Shown here: piece after piece, positions 53,881 to 64,000 of the stretch
Layout: each line of letters opens with the position of its first letter
Numbering within the stretch: position 1 is the first letter of the stretch
Source: Blumeriella jaapii
Lineage: Eukaryota > Ascomycota > Leotiomycetes > Helotiales > Drepanopezizaceae
Assembly (NCBI GenBank): GCA_009599575.1
Contig: VWND01000032.1
Location: 186,001 to 250,000 of the forward strand
DNA length: 64,000 bases
Direction of reading: 5' to 3'
Program-made: the position numbers and the translations under genes
The notes under the pieces: generated by a model
What the model saw: only the letters and a program-made list of their open reading frames with translations
The model's database searches: none
What the model was told of the DNA's origin: nothing

Positions 53881-54893
53881 TACAGACAGGTGGGCGGCTG
53901 AAGACGGGTAAAAACGTGATGGATGATTTGACGTGCGTAAAAGTGTAATGAATGGTAGGTATTGTAGGAAAAAGGAAATGATGTGTAGTTGCTGAGGTTG
54001 ATTAGACAGGTGAAATGCCGGCTTACATATTGAATCAGATCTGCTATCACAACTGACGCTGAGGTTTTCATACAGCCCAGTGTTGCGACTGTAACACCTT
54101 CAACGAGAAGACTTCAAAATTCGAAACTATTTCTGCCAGAGAATGCTCAGCACCAAGGCCCGTCGTCACATATCTTCCAAAGCAAGAGAGTTTCTCGTAT
54201 TTAGACCCCCTTCCCCCCCCATCCAACTTGCTTTTACCTCCTTGTTCCAGAAAACTTGTCCAGCCAAAGTTCAGTCGCACACATACGATTCTGCCTCCTT
54301 GCTGTTTTATGTGATCCCACTTTCATTCTCGCTTAGCCCGTGGCAGGTTTGACATCTTATTGATCGAGGCTGTTACGAAGCTAAATCCCAAAGCCCTGAT
54401 TTCTAAAGCTTCACTTCTAGCGGGAAACGCGTATAGGTTATGCGCCGGAAAAGCCATGAAGAGCCCCAAACCAACTAGTCTGCCTAGGCAGAACTGCAAG
54501 GGAAGATTCAGACAAGAGGGTAAGATGGCAGGAGGTAAATGCTCGGTGAAAATTCGATTTAAGGCTGGTCTACTTGTGAATTCTATGAACAGGTATAAAC
54601 TGATTCTAGAAAGCTGGGTACCTGGCCCAAGGCCAAGAGTGCTTGCGGATATGTGGTTTGAGATACGACGGAAATTAGAACAGCTCGAAGAATGAGATAT
54701 TCCTATCGAGGCCCAAAGGCCAAGGCACTACTAAATCGCCCGCTCTGGAGGGATGAAGGTTACAGTTCCCAGTCACTGAATCATCTATCACAGGTGCGCC
54801 CGGGAACCTGCTCATCGAGTCGCTGATACCAAACCATGATCTGCATTTCGTCGTTGCAGAATTGAATCAGTTACTCGTCCTCTTCTCGGCGCC
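53881..54893. other. Intergenic with one weak open frame
   Basis: A plus-strand frame at 54360-54695 (111 aa) begins MIEAVTKLNPKALISKASLL and ends EIRRKLEQLEE. It has reasonable composition but no recognised motif and no obvious promoter, so I do not call it a gene. The rest is non-coding as far as I can see; the region next to 54893 is the 3' flank of the F-box gene. Confidence 0.4.
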
Positions 54894-55919
54894 TTACGGA
54901 TCCCAAGATCCAATCACCACGGCTTTCCCGGAATCGCTGATCTCCTGGTCGATACTCTGCTCTACCATGAGCAGAAGCTGAGTCGCTTTGATGACGAGTT
55001 CTGCGCAGTTAAGCACTGGTGCTCGACCGCCGAGTCAAAAGATGCAAGGAAGGGGACTTACCTTCGTACTGCAACGTGTAGCTGACAGCCGCATCCTCGC
55101 CCTCCGGCACCAGCACCGGCGTGGCCTCCTCCCTCTCCACAACCCGCAGTCTCAGCCCGACACGCTGATGCGCATCTGCCCACAGCAAACTCTCCGTCCC
55201 CTTCACACGCACATCGCCTGCATCTTTCGTCCCCTCACTCGCCTGCTCAGCCAGCCAGGGTCTCCATATCCTCAGTATGTCATCGCTGATATTCACCGAG
55301 CTCAAGAACAGGCCCCTCCGCGGCCCGATCTTCACCAAGCTGGTGATGGTTTGCAGTTGCGAGAAGAGCTCGTGCGACTCGAGGTGGATGTTCTGACACA
55401 CGAACTCCTCGTGCTGGTCCACCAGGCCGTTGGGGACGTCGAACGTTCCGCCGGCGGGGTGGACGCGGACGGGTTTGTGCTCGTCTGGGGAGGGTTTGAG
55501 GGGGCGGAAGTGCGAGTAGAGGGTTGCCAGCTGGCCAAGCTTGCCGACCGCCGTATCATCCTGGGGGTCGAGGGGAGAGGAAGTTGAGGATGCTCGTGCG
55601 GCATCGTGGAGACCGTACGTGCCGATGTTGTCGCAGAAGAGGTAGGGGGTGGAAAGCTTGGTGGAGGGGTGGAAGACTTCGAGGATGAGCTTGTGGTCTT
55701 TGAGCTGGGCGGTTTCGAGGAGCCGGTGCTGGAGAATGCGGAGGGTCAGGGAGTAGATGCGCCGCGAGGTGAGACTGATGGAGAGGAGATCGAGCGTGCG
55801 GAAGGGGGAGAGGATGGAGATGAGGATCTTGACAACGTCAGAGAGGTCGGCCGGAAGATCAGGAGTTGAGAGGCCCATACCTCGTTTGGCAAGCTCGCAA
55901 TGTCTTTTGGTTCTGTCAT
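54894..55919 (-). CDS. F-box-like protein
   Basis: Three exons: 55919-55881, 55827-55062 and 55000-54894, 303 aa. Introns start GTATGG and GTAAGT, each 53-61 bp. Exon 1 gives MTEPKDIASLPNE, which joins ILISILSPFRTLDLLSISLT: an N-terminal F-box (LPxEILxxIL..L...DLLxxSLxSR) at about residues 9-45. F-box proteins link targets to the SCF ubiquitin ligase through Skp1. The rest resembles the variable C-terminal parts of fungal F-box proteins without LRR or WD repeats. Exon 3 ends VIGSWDP. The splice model restores an open frame that single frames do not show. The target is unknown. Confidence 0.8.
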
Positions 55920-57067
55920 TGTGACGAGTTGTGGAGAGCCAAGGAGAGAGAGATGTGAAGTACAAGAAGTAGTAGTGTGGGTGTGAAAGAAGAGAGAGAG
56001 AAGTACGAGAGGTACAGTAGTAGTCTGGGTGTTAGAGGTGATCACCAGTTGAATGCTGAATACGCATGTATTAGGGATATACCAATCATCGGTGTCTGCT
56101 TGTGCTGTAGATCAAACGGCGAGTTGGTTCACAGTAATCGGATAACTCACGATCTTTTCAACCAGAAGCGTGGAAGTTGTCGTTACAGTACAGTCTGTAA
56201 ATACTTCATAACCGAATGCTTTGTTGTCACCGCGATAAGCATCCCGACTCGCTTGGCTGTCCCGAGGCACGTGAATAAGTGGAAACGTTCCCCCCTTTTC
56301 CAACCGAGCATGGTTTGAGACAAGCAACGCAACAGGGCCGGGTTCTATTGACAAACGGAGATGGTCGGACAGGTACGGTAGCTCAGGCTTGAGTGAGGAA
56401 GGCTTTTAAAATGTTGGTTTTTGATCGGTTTGTACAGAGGCCTGCGGGGCAAAGTCGGTAGGAATAGTTGCGAATCGTTGATTCTGAGGTACTGCACTGT
56501 TCAGTATTGTACAGAAATACCGTACACAGGTACAGTATCAAAAAAATAAGCCTATGCATCAGACAAATCGGAAAAAGAGCCTTGATCATATATGTAATCA
56601 TAAGCTTTTCTACAATCAACTGTTTGGCATTTGTCTAAAAGAAGAGCTGATCGATCAACCAATGATATATTGAAAACAACAAATGCTTAAATACAAGCAT
56701 GTCCTGTCATAGCGTGTGTTTATCCAAAACACCAACGGCTTTTTAGCACAGAAAGTGCTTGTTTCAGCGCGAAGTAACGAAGAGGTGGAAACTTCAAGAT
56801 CTACGGTTTGGTCTCCGGCTAGTGTTTTAGTGCGTCACTGGCAGGGGACTTGGATAAAGCTACATGCTTCCCGATTGATGTACTGCACGAAACTCTTCAA
56901 CCTTCTCATTCTCACAGATTACAGATTACAAACAACACGCCCACGACATCTGATCCCCTTCCGGTCTTTTTTTCTCGCTGTCTCTCTCGGTCTCTCTCGG
57001 TGTTGACATTCGCTTTCGCTTGCAAAGCCCAACCACTTGATCAAGAAAAAGATCGGGATCAAACAAG
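55920..57067. other. Divergent intergenic region
   Basis: It separates the minus-strand F-box gene from the plus-strand HD gene and should carry both promoters. It contains a GAGAGAGA-rich stretch (about 55940-56000), three short GTAC-type palindromic clusters (about 56184-56200, 56488-56517, 56520-56535) and CTCTCTCGGTCTCTCTCGG at about 56984-57001 in the HD-gene leader. No gene supported. Confidence 0.5.
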
Positions 57068-57949
57068 ATGGCAACCAACGCGGAAGCCACAGAGAACAGC
57101 CATGCCAGTGAGTACCATGTTGAATCCTGTCCGACCACATACCGATGCTGAGAGCAGCAGCGCCCGGAGTCTCGGGCTCCAAAGCCCCATGGTCCGTCGA
57201 AGCAGTGGTCGCGTCCATTCCAGGAGGAGCACCGCCAACGAATTCCCCCTCCCCGCTCCCCTTCTTCCACCTGCTAGAACGCCTCAAGACGACCAAGCGT
57301 GAAGGATGGCGCCGGTTTGGCATCACACAGTATGGCTCGTTCCGCCGTGGAAACGTCAACGCTAAGCACCAGCAGGGGAGAGTCCATCTGCGACCACATG
57401 TATCGAATGTCCATAATCACCATGCTGGCGCCCGCCTCCCTCACCTCGAAGCTCAACATAGCCCACTGCACCAAGATGGCGCTGATCCACGACATGGCTG
57501 AAGCTCTCGTGGGCGACATCACCCCGGTCGACGGCGTGGCGAAGTCGGAGAAGAGCCGTCGCGAGAGCACCACGATGGACTACTTCACCAAGAGTCTCCT
57601 CGGCCGTGTCAATGGCGGCATCCCCGGCGAGGAGATGCGAGCCATCTGGCAAGAATACGAGGACTCGGTCACCCTGGAAAGCCGGTTCGTGCACGACGTC
57701 GACAAGATCGAGCTGCTGCTGCAGATGATGGAGTACGAGCGGGCCCGCGACCGCAAGCTGGACCTGGGCGAGTTCTCGTGGGTTGCCACGCGAATCGTGA
57801 TGCCGGAGGTCAGGGAGTGGAGTGATGACCTGCTGAAGGAGCGCGAGCTGTTCTGGGGCGACCAGCCGCACGACACGCCGTACGAGGGCGCCGACGAGGA
57901 GGCTCCCCCGGGCAAGGCGGAGGACCACAAGGCGAATGGCAGTGCGTAG
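57068..57949 (+). CDS. HD-domain 5'-deoxynucleotidase-like protein (HDDC2/YfbR type)
   Basis: Three exons: 57068-57107, about 57158-57329 and 57376-57949, about 261 aa. The donors are GTGAGT and GTATGG. The acceptor of intron 1 is ambiguous among three in-frame AGs (57154, 57157, 57160). The protein begins MATNAEATENSHA. It continues with FFHLLERLKTTKREGWRRFG, ITQGESICDHMYRMSIITML (first metal His), MALIHDMAEALVGDITPVDG (HD motif) and FVHDVDKIELLLQMMEYE (metal Asp). This is the YfbR/YGL101W/HDDC2 family, metal-dependent hydrolases of deoxyribonucleoside 5'-monophosphates that balance nucleotide pools. The C-terminal tail (DEEAPPGKAEDHKANGSA) is low-complexity. All metal ligands of the family appear present. 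Confidence 0.9.
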
Positions 57950-58541
57950 GAGAGAGGGATGCTATGCTGTTGCTTCTATGGGGGTGGTGTAAGTGCATCT
58001 GACGAAGGTTTACGACTTACGATCCCACGGCGTTTCGCTGGATACCATTAGATAGACTGGCGGTGGTGGACTGCTTCTTGCTTTCGAGGTCGTTCTAGAG
58101 CCGAATATGATGGACATCAGTCTTTGACTACTTTTGCAATGCTGTGTTGCCCCCTCGTCTTGTTGACATCTCGAGCTTGGAGCGGGTTTGTTGACGTTGG
58201 CGCGGGGTCCATCACCCATAGCAACGCAACCATCACAACATCACAAGCAACACAAGCAATACCACCAACACCACCAACACCACCAACACCCAACCACCGG
58301 CCTTCTCGTCGCGGTGGTTCGCTTTCTGGTCTTCGAATCCATCTCTCCAAGACAACAACCGACCCCTCGACTGTGGACGGTCCTCGCGCACATCCGCGAT
58401 TGCCTGAGGTCGTAGAGCCTCGCGGTCAGCCTCGGCCAGTGTTTGCTTTTGCTCTGTACAACGACCCTCGAAGACCATCGCCGTCGTCCCATCGCGGGTC
58501 ATCAACGACGTGCGATTCTTTGACTACATGACCCTCCGTCG
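57950..58541. other. Intergenic, promoter of the 525-aa gene
   Basis: It holds an imperfect (CAACACCAC)n repeat at about 58245-58300. No coding frame survives scrutiny; frames on both strands here derive from the repeat. Likely 3' flank of the HD gene and promoter/leader of the next. Confidence 0.5.
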
Positions 58542-60119
58542 ATGATGAGCACCAAGATGGCGAACTCGCCCTCTGCCATGCCCGGCGCATTCGACCTTCA
58601 CCCGGCGTCTCGCAACACGGCTCCTCCGCGACTCTCGGGCGCAAAGTCACACATCTTCCAGCCACCACGCACCCCGAACGCATCCGCTTCTTCTTCTCTG
58701 ATTCTGACGAGGAGCACGTCGAGTGTGATGTCGTGGTCGTCGGTGGGTGAGCGACCGGCGAGCCTGACGCAGCGCAAACGCATGCGGGAAGAATACCACC
58801 ACGGCTCTGGCAGGGCGACGCCGCGGAGTGGGTTTGGGGGAGAGGGCGAAGACTGGGCGGAGATCAGAGAAGAGGGCGCCACGCCAGGAAGCCCGCGGCC
58901 GTTTGTCAATACGCGATATGTGCTTGCGGGTGGCATGGACACGCCGGGCGCGGCGCAGATGGAGGCAGATATGGCGAGTCAGAGCCAGTACGCGGATGCT
59001 GGGTATCGGAAGAGCTTGGGCGATTCCATCCCGCCGGACGTGAGCGCAGGTCGAGAACCTTGGGGAGAGCACAGTGGTGGTGGAGGCGGTTACTTTGGAC
59101 GCGAGGCCAATGGGCGAGGACGGTTCGAGCACAGCCAGGGCGACAGCGACACTCCGCGTGGTGATGGATGGAGCAAAGCTGCGTTTCAGGTCGCGGGCGC
59201 GGTGGTAGGCAAGGCATGGGAATTCTGCAAGAGCAGCGCCGCGGTGTTCCGAGGATTTCAGGCTGGTGGAGGCACGAGGTATAACGTGGGAGCGAACGAC
59301 GGTTTCGAGGCTACGACGGCGGGGATCTGGGAGGAGAAGAATACCTGGCTTGCTGATGATCAAGGAGGCTCGACGCCACTGCCTGGTCAGTTTCCAGGAG
59401 AAGAGCTCGAATTCTTGCCGAACTACATGGACAACCCTTCTGCCGAGCCAGAATCCGCTACCCGTCCAGCCAAACGCAGACAGATCAGTTCGAACTCGCA
59501 GAATGCTTTCAATGGCAGGGAGGAACTAGCGAGAAACTGGATCATGGTGCCTGAGACAGCCGGTACACCTTCAAAGCTCCCAGTGGCACCACCAAGACCT
59601 CTCTCCCGATTCAGCATGCCAGCTGCATCCTCCGCATCCCGCCGCTCAGTCGCAATCGCTTCTTCGCACCGTCCAGCTTCTCGCGCCGGCTTCAACACAC
59701 AGCATGCAGCACGCCGATCAGGTCTTCCTTCTTTCCACTCCCGTGGTTCTCATGCCGGACCGCCAGCCCTCAAAGCCGGTGGCGGGGCATCCTACGCTTC
59801 TCCTCGGCCATCCGCAGGCTCACCCAGCAAGATCCCGCGCGCCACTGGGTCCTTCAGTCCCCTACGCAGCCAGAACTCGCCGACGCCAGAAAGCCCGGCC
59901 GCTCGAGAAGCTAAGCGGTGGGCGGCGATGAAGCAGAAGGAGAGTCGGGAGGCGGACGAGAGCATCAGACGACTGGATACGCAGCTTAAGGCCATGATTC
60001 GCGAGGGCAAGGAGGCGTTGGGTACCAAGGTGTCGGTGGAGATGGATGATGGGGACGATCTTGAGACCCAGAGCATGAGTCGAAGGAACACCAAGCGTGT
60101 GGGACGATCGGCTGTCTGA
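58542..60119 (+). CDS. Conserved-looking 525-aa protein of unknown function
   Basis: A single open frame, 525 aa, serine/proline/glycine-rich and probably largely disordered. Ordered islands are about 218-255 (WSKAAFQVAGAVVGKAWEFC, a helix with a small-residue face) and about 460-505 (AAREAKRWAAMKQKESREAD...LDTQLKAMIREGKEALGT, a charged coiled-coil-like helix). KRRQIS at about 315 could be a nuclear signal. I recall similar C-terminal helices in uncharacterised ascomycete proteins but cannot name the family. ATGs at 58542, 58545 and 58557 are all possible starts. Codon use looks genuinely coding, and long antisense frames are shadows. Confidence 0.78.
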   Translation: MMSTKMANSPSAMPGAFDLHPASRNTAPPRLSGAKSHIFQPPRTPNASASSSLILTRSTSSVMSWSSVGERPASLTQRKRMREEYHHGSGRATPRSGFGGEGEDWAEIREEGATPGSPRPFVNTRYVLAGGMDTPGAAQMEADMASQSQYADAGYRKSLGDSIPPDVSAGREPWGEHSGGGGGYFGREANGRGRFEHSQGDSDTPRGDGWSKAAFQVAGAVVGKAWEFCKSSAAVFRGFQAGGGTRYNVGANDGFEATTAGIWEEKNTWLADDQGGSTPLPGQFPGEELEFLPNYMDNPSAEPESATRPAKRRQISSNSQNAFNGREELARNWIMVPETAGTPSKLPVAPPRPLSRFSMPAASSASRRSVAIASSHRPASRAGFNTQHAARRSGLPSFHSRGSHAGPPALKAGGGASYASPRPSAGSPSKIPRATGSFSPLRSQNSPTPESPAAREAKRWAAMKQKESREADESIRRLDTQLKAMIREGKEALGTKVSVEMDDGDDLETQSMSRRNTKRVGRSAV

Positions 60120-60872
60120 TGCTTTGGTGCGGCACGAAAGCTACGTTCGCTGTAAAAGTTCAATGTCTTTTTGAGGGGGTTACGTTCGTTGTGCATATTG
60201 AGGATGGATTTTGGCGTTTCTGGGCTACAGAGCGATGAACGACGGATCCTGGAATTTGGGATCTTGTGTCTACCCAAGAGCATGTTCTACGGGTGCAAGA
60301 AATGATCTGGAGTTGCGCGCGATGGAAGTCCGTACATTCCCCGACGGACATTTGGATGAATGCTTTCTTGTTGCTTGGAAACTGTTCGCAGGGAGTTTAG
60401 GAAGATACCATTCGGTTGTGTACTTTTAAGCTTTGAGCTTTCTGGCCAGCGAGAGGGCGGATGCTGCAAAATGATGATTGTGATTCGTGGTGGTCTACTG
60501 TACCTACTCGTCTGAACTTCGTGTTTATTTTCCCTCAATTCGCTACTCCACTACCGACCCTCCTCTCTCCAGCAAGCCCCCTTTCTAACCTGTTCGCTCT
60601 CGTTTTTCGCTTTTTCTACGACGCTTTTCATACTCACTTGCTTGCCCTGTACATACTTCGTACCACTTGGCCGCGAACAAGCTCAGAGCAGAAACACAGA
60701 CACTGTTGCGATTCTTCTTCTATCCGCACTACGAATCTACTGTACTGCCTACGACATAGAATTCCCAGGAGGACCGACTACCACCCACCCAGGGTGCAAG
60801 TCTTCATCTAGTCCTTGCATGCCCTCCCCTACCAGTCAGCCCTCCCACATCTCCCCTCCGCGAAGCACATCC
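60120..60872. other. Intergenic
   Basis: 3' flank of the 525-aa gene and unassigned DNA. Short overlapping frames only. A TACTGTACC/CTACTGTACTGCC motif appears at about 60497 and 60738. Confidence 0.5.
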
Positions 60873-61610
60873 TCACAAGCAAGACCAACGTCGCAGCAGC
60901 AGCAGCAGCAGCAGTCGGTCTTCCCTCCTCCGCCTCTCCCTAAACACCCAGCCTCCCCGTCTGCTCTTTTCGCTTACAGCCCCAGGTGGGTCTTGGTTTG
61001 CTAGATCGGGGTCTATTTGGGAAGGGGTGTAGCTCTTCTCGATTTGAGAATATTCGTGCTCCGCCGTGGCCAGATCCGGGGCCTCGTTCACGAACACTCT
61101 TGTCTTGTTTGTGGTCAAGTCTGCGTCTGCGTCTGTGTCTGACAAGCTGTAGTCAGTGGATGGAGACTCGCCTCCGCATCTCTATCTCCACTCTTCAATC
61201 CCGTCTGCTTCTCATGTCGAGGAAAGCCCATCACCACAACCTCTACACCTACCTCTCCCCCCCCCCCCATCAGCACCCTCCAACCCAGATCGCACCCCTT
61301 CACCCTACCCTTCCTTCCCATTAATTACCATCTCCACTCCCACTCAAAGACGAGCTAGGCAACCTCCCCAAGCCCTAATTCCCATCCAGGAACCGCTGCA
61401 GCGCGATCTCACACTCGATTCTCGTCTCGGGACCAGTTGATGGTTGCGGGTTTCCAGAGGTGAGACATCCTCGTCGATGTCGTCACCATCCATCGTCTTC
61501 GCTGGCTTTGAAACTGGGAGTTGGGGCTTGATTATGGGTTGGGCTGGGGCGAAAGGGCTGGGAGCGAGTACGGGGACGGGGGTCTTCTTGGTCCTGAATC
61601 TTCGCCACAT
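60873..61610 (-). CDS. Possible small two-exon hypothetical gene
   Basis: Two protein-like segments on the minus strand. 61610 onward reads MWRRFRTKKTPVPVLAPSPF... to DGDDIDEDVSPLETRNHQL. About 61178 onward reads GGESPSTDYSLSDTDADADL... to SQIDPDLANQDPPGA, where a GTAAGC donor follows. They could be joined by an intron ending GGAGATAG near 61184, but the donor is uncertain (GTCCCG or GTGTGA). A downstream CTG run encoding leucines (about 60895-60913) may be intronic. No domain recognised. Confidence 0.35.
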
Positions 61611-62768
61611 CTTTCGTTTCCACGGCGTTGCTGGTATCTGGAGCTAGGAGTGGACATTGGCGTTGGTGAGCTCTGGTACTATAAAATGGGCGGTAAGGGG
61701 ATGGGAAACCTCGGGCTGAGTGTTTGCGACGTGGTACAGTACATAGAAGGCTTTAGGCGACAGAACCTGATCCATGACCTCTTTAAGGACGGGTGCGTGT
61801 GAGTCGGCGAGATGTGGAGGCCTGCGTACGGTTGTTACAAGTCACGGTTTACGTTAGTTATTCCGATTCGGAGATTCCATACCTGAGTACGTCGAAAGCC
61901 GCAACTTGCACGACTTGTCGACTCCCACTACTACGAGCGCCTTTTATTGTTTCTGTCTCTCAAATGGTAACTAAATTGTACTATTTCGCCTCCTTTAGCT
62001 GATGTGGCTCTGCCTGGTAGTTGTATTTATCTAGTTCGCGTAAGCTGACTGTTGACTTTCGCAGGAGGCCAGGCAGGGAAATTTAGCCGAGCCGCTAGGG
62101 TAAAAAGCGAAAGAAAGCAGACACCGATTTCAGGAAGACAGGCTTGCTTGTTTCGAGTATTAAACCCTTTTTTCCAATGCGGTTGATTCTTGCCGTCTTT
62201 ATGGGGCGTGTCTGATGACTTTATGTCGTCAACTTGCAGACAAGTCGGAAAGGGGGTTGGAGCGGATGGCATACAAAAAACGCCTTTTTGGAAACTGGAC
62301 GGTTTTGAATGATAGTTATATTGAGAGTTGAGATGGCTTTAGTTATGCGATATCGTGCCTTGGGGAAAGCACTTTATCATTTTTGAATTGGATTCGCAGA
62401 ATAAAAATTAGGCGGAGGGGGGGGGAGGAACGGTTTTGTCGATTGTTCCTGTTATCCGCAATATTTTCCCCCGAAAAAAAAAAACTTATTTTGCGTTTCT
62501 TGTTCGTGATTTTGTTATCAGCCTCCAGATAGAACTGTAAGCGTATGGTACCATGACAGGAGTCTCTACAGAATGGATTTAGATTTGAAAATATCCGCTG
62601 TGTAGCTACATTTGATGTTACATATTTCAAATCATAAGTCATCATCTTCCAAAATCCGAAATTGGAGATGGGCCACAACCCGCTTCCGACCAGGCCTGTT
62701 TTATCCCCGAGACAGTAGACCTCTATAAGTTGGGCAGAAAGATGGAGAATAAGACTGTACTGCAGGCA
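61611..62768. other. Intergenic
   Basis: Upstream region of the possible small gene and downstream flank of the transporter. It holds an AT-rich stretch at about 62340-62640 with an A10 run, and a TGCAGG/CTGTACTGCAGG motif next to the transporter end. I looked here for the missing transporter C-terminus (PETKGR motif) on the minus strand and did not find it. Confidence 0.5.
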
Positions 62769-64000
62769 TCAGCTTAAACCCTCTAATCCAGGATACGAAA
62801 ACCTACTACCAGTGATGAGATTTGAAGCAGCCCAGAAACACGCGACCTTTGGGCCCCAGCCCAACTGCTCGACATTGATAAAATACGGAGTCGTGAATGC
62901 AATAAGCCCTATTCACAGAGGAGTCAGAAGTCTCGAGGGCTTGAGGACGTGGAAGTAGTGCCACTTACAGCTAGCGGCATAGTTAAGCAATGACCCGACG
63001 CTGACAGTCAAGTCGCGGAGCTCTTGGCTGACTATATCGTTACAAATCTTGCTCGAAACAGCGAACGAGGACGCGTAGTAAGTGAAGCCGTGTCCGATGA
63101 TCAGCGCTGCGATTGCCTTGCTAGCAGACTCGGTCTCTAGCTCGACTGCTGCGAGGACGCCAATGCCTAGCATGCACAGCCCGGAAATGAAATGGCCAGC
63201 CGTGATCATCGTTTGCCGGCGCATCTTCAGACTGAGGTACAAGCCCACCAACATGCCTGTGAAGTTGGCGAGATTGCTGTACACAGAGGCTTGGAAGGGG
63301 TCGTGGACCTCAGCTAGCTGGAAAACGACTGTTCCGTAGGAAAGCATGAGCCAGATGCCGGACAAAGAATTGGACAAGAGGACCGCGAAACAGAGCAGTG
63401 TTCGCCGTCGATCGGACCCTTTGAAGATGTCTCTGTAACGACGTTCTCGATGAAGCTTCTTCTCGGACTCGACGCTGTTCCTGGTCTCGCTGAATTCTTC
63501 ATCTAGCGTGTCCATCGCAAGTGTACGGCCGCGGAGCATGTTGAGCGAACGTCGCGCTTCATCCGGCCTATTGTGGGCGAGGAGCCAGCGCGGAGATCCT
63601 GGTATGAATGTGATTAGCAGCACAAGGAGACAGGGAATCATCATGTGGCATGTGAGGGGGATCTTGTAGGCCCACGGGGTGTGAATCTGTGCCGTGAGTT
63701 TGTTGGTGACGGCTCCAAGTAGACCCCCAAAGCAGACGCAAACGCCGTAGAAAGTGAGGAGACTCCTCTTCAGTTTGCTTGGAGCACATTCCGTCGTGTA
63801 GGCGTTGGCGAAAGTCATGAACATGCCATTGGACGTCCCAATGATGATGCGTCTCGCGTAAAGCCCGGCTACATGAGAGCTCTTCAGTTGAAGGCCCGAG
63901 CCAAGGATTGAAAGAACACAGGCAAGCCACAGGCCATGTCTCCGGCTAATGTACTTGCCCAACCTGCCTGCTACAAGAACTCCAGAGATCGTTCCAAAGT
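62769..64000 (-). CDS. MFS sugar transporter, 5' end outside window, short C-terminus
   Basis: Exons 64000-62969 (continuing beyond the window) and 62908-62769; the intron starts GTAAGT and ends GAATAG. The visible part gives at least nine transmembrane segments. It has the loop motif GRLGKYISRRHG (cf. GxLxDRxGRR), YTTECAPSKLKRSL, the central-loop motif GSPRWLLAHNRPDEARRSL (cf. PESPRWL) and, after splicing, LLNYAAS then WLIAFTTPYFINVEQLGWG. This is the sugar-porter family (proton-sugar symport at the plasma membrane). The usual ending (VPETKGRTLEE) is missing: the frame stops soon after ACFWAASNLIT. So either a third exon was missed, or the gene is truncated and possibly non-functional. Confidence 0.8.

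Noticed and set aside
58647..59363. 238-aa minus-strand frame
   Set aside because: Antisense shadow of the 525-aa gene; arginine/histidine-rich with no motif.
20700..64000. Secondary-metabolite gene cluster
   Set aside because: No polyketide synthase, peptide synthetase, terpene cyclase, P450 or Zn2Cys6 regulator seen. The esterase and transporter are isolated and separated by housekeeping genes.

Overview
The window looks like nuclear DNA of a filamentous ascomycete, probably a Dothideomycete (placement is an inference from gene style and repeat landscape, not from a search). Genes carry short introns of about 50-60 bases with GTANGT-like donors and CAG/TAG acceptors. Gene-bearing DNA is GC-balanced, while the first 20.7 kb is extremely AT-rich and full of C-to-T decayed retrotransposons, the signature of repeat-induced point mutation (RIP).

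Layout. 1-20,700 is a nested transposon island whose insertions can be ordered by target-site duplications (TSDs). Gypsy element C (minus strand, partial, one LTR at 3681-4093) is followed by a fragment of an A-family pol (4110-4670). Gypsy chromovirus B (plus strand, 4671-19685) follows. It is split by gypsy A (minus strand, 7814-15235, TSD CTTTT) and by a solo LTR of family C (15660-16942, TSD ATTAC). A's right LTR is itself split by a 951-bp TRIM-like mini-retroelement (14227-15177, TSD CATAC, 223/224 identical LTR positions). The solo LTR is split by an 855-bp insert with a 14-bp TSD and a simple-repeat tail. The youngest insertions have escaped most of the AT decay. 20,700-33,624 holds a secreted two-LysM protein, coatomer beta' (COPB2/Sec27) and mannitol-1-phosphate 5-dehydrogenase. 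33,630-39,779 is a full-length Copia element with 201-bp LTRs (TSD GTGGT), moderately decayed. 39,785-64,000 holds simple repeats, a 100-bp tandem array with tRNA T-arm-like units, a Cdc25/rhodanese phosphatase, a single-span membrane protein, a type-B carboxylesterase with a membrane anchor, an F-box-like protein, an HD-domain 5'-deoxynucleotidase-like protein, a conserved-looking 525-aa protein, a possible small two-exon gene and the 3' end of an MFS sugar transporter.

The genes form no obvious cluster: housekeeping (vesicle coat, mannitol, nucleotide clean-up) is mixed with candidate host-interaction or secretory genes, in a mosaic of gene blocks and repeat blocks. The LysM protein gene, about 2.5 kb from the edge of the RIP island, fits the 'effector beside repeats' pattern of plant-associated fungi. 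Intergenic DNA is unusually rich in the self-complementary motif GTACAGTAC and in long G/C homopolymers. Exon structures were assembled by eye from splice signals and family knowledge; none was tested against transcripts.
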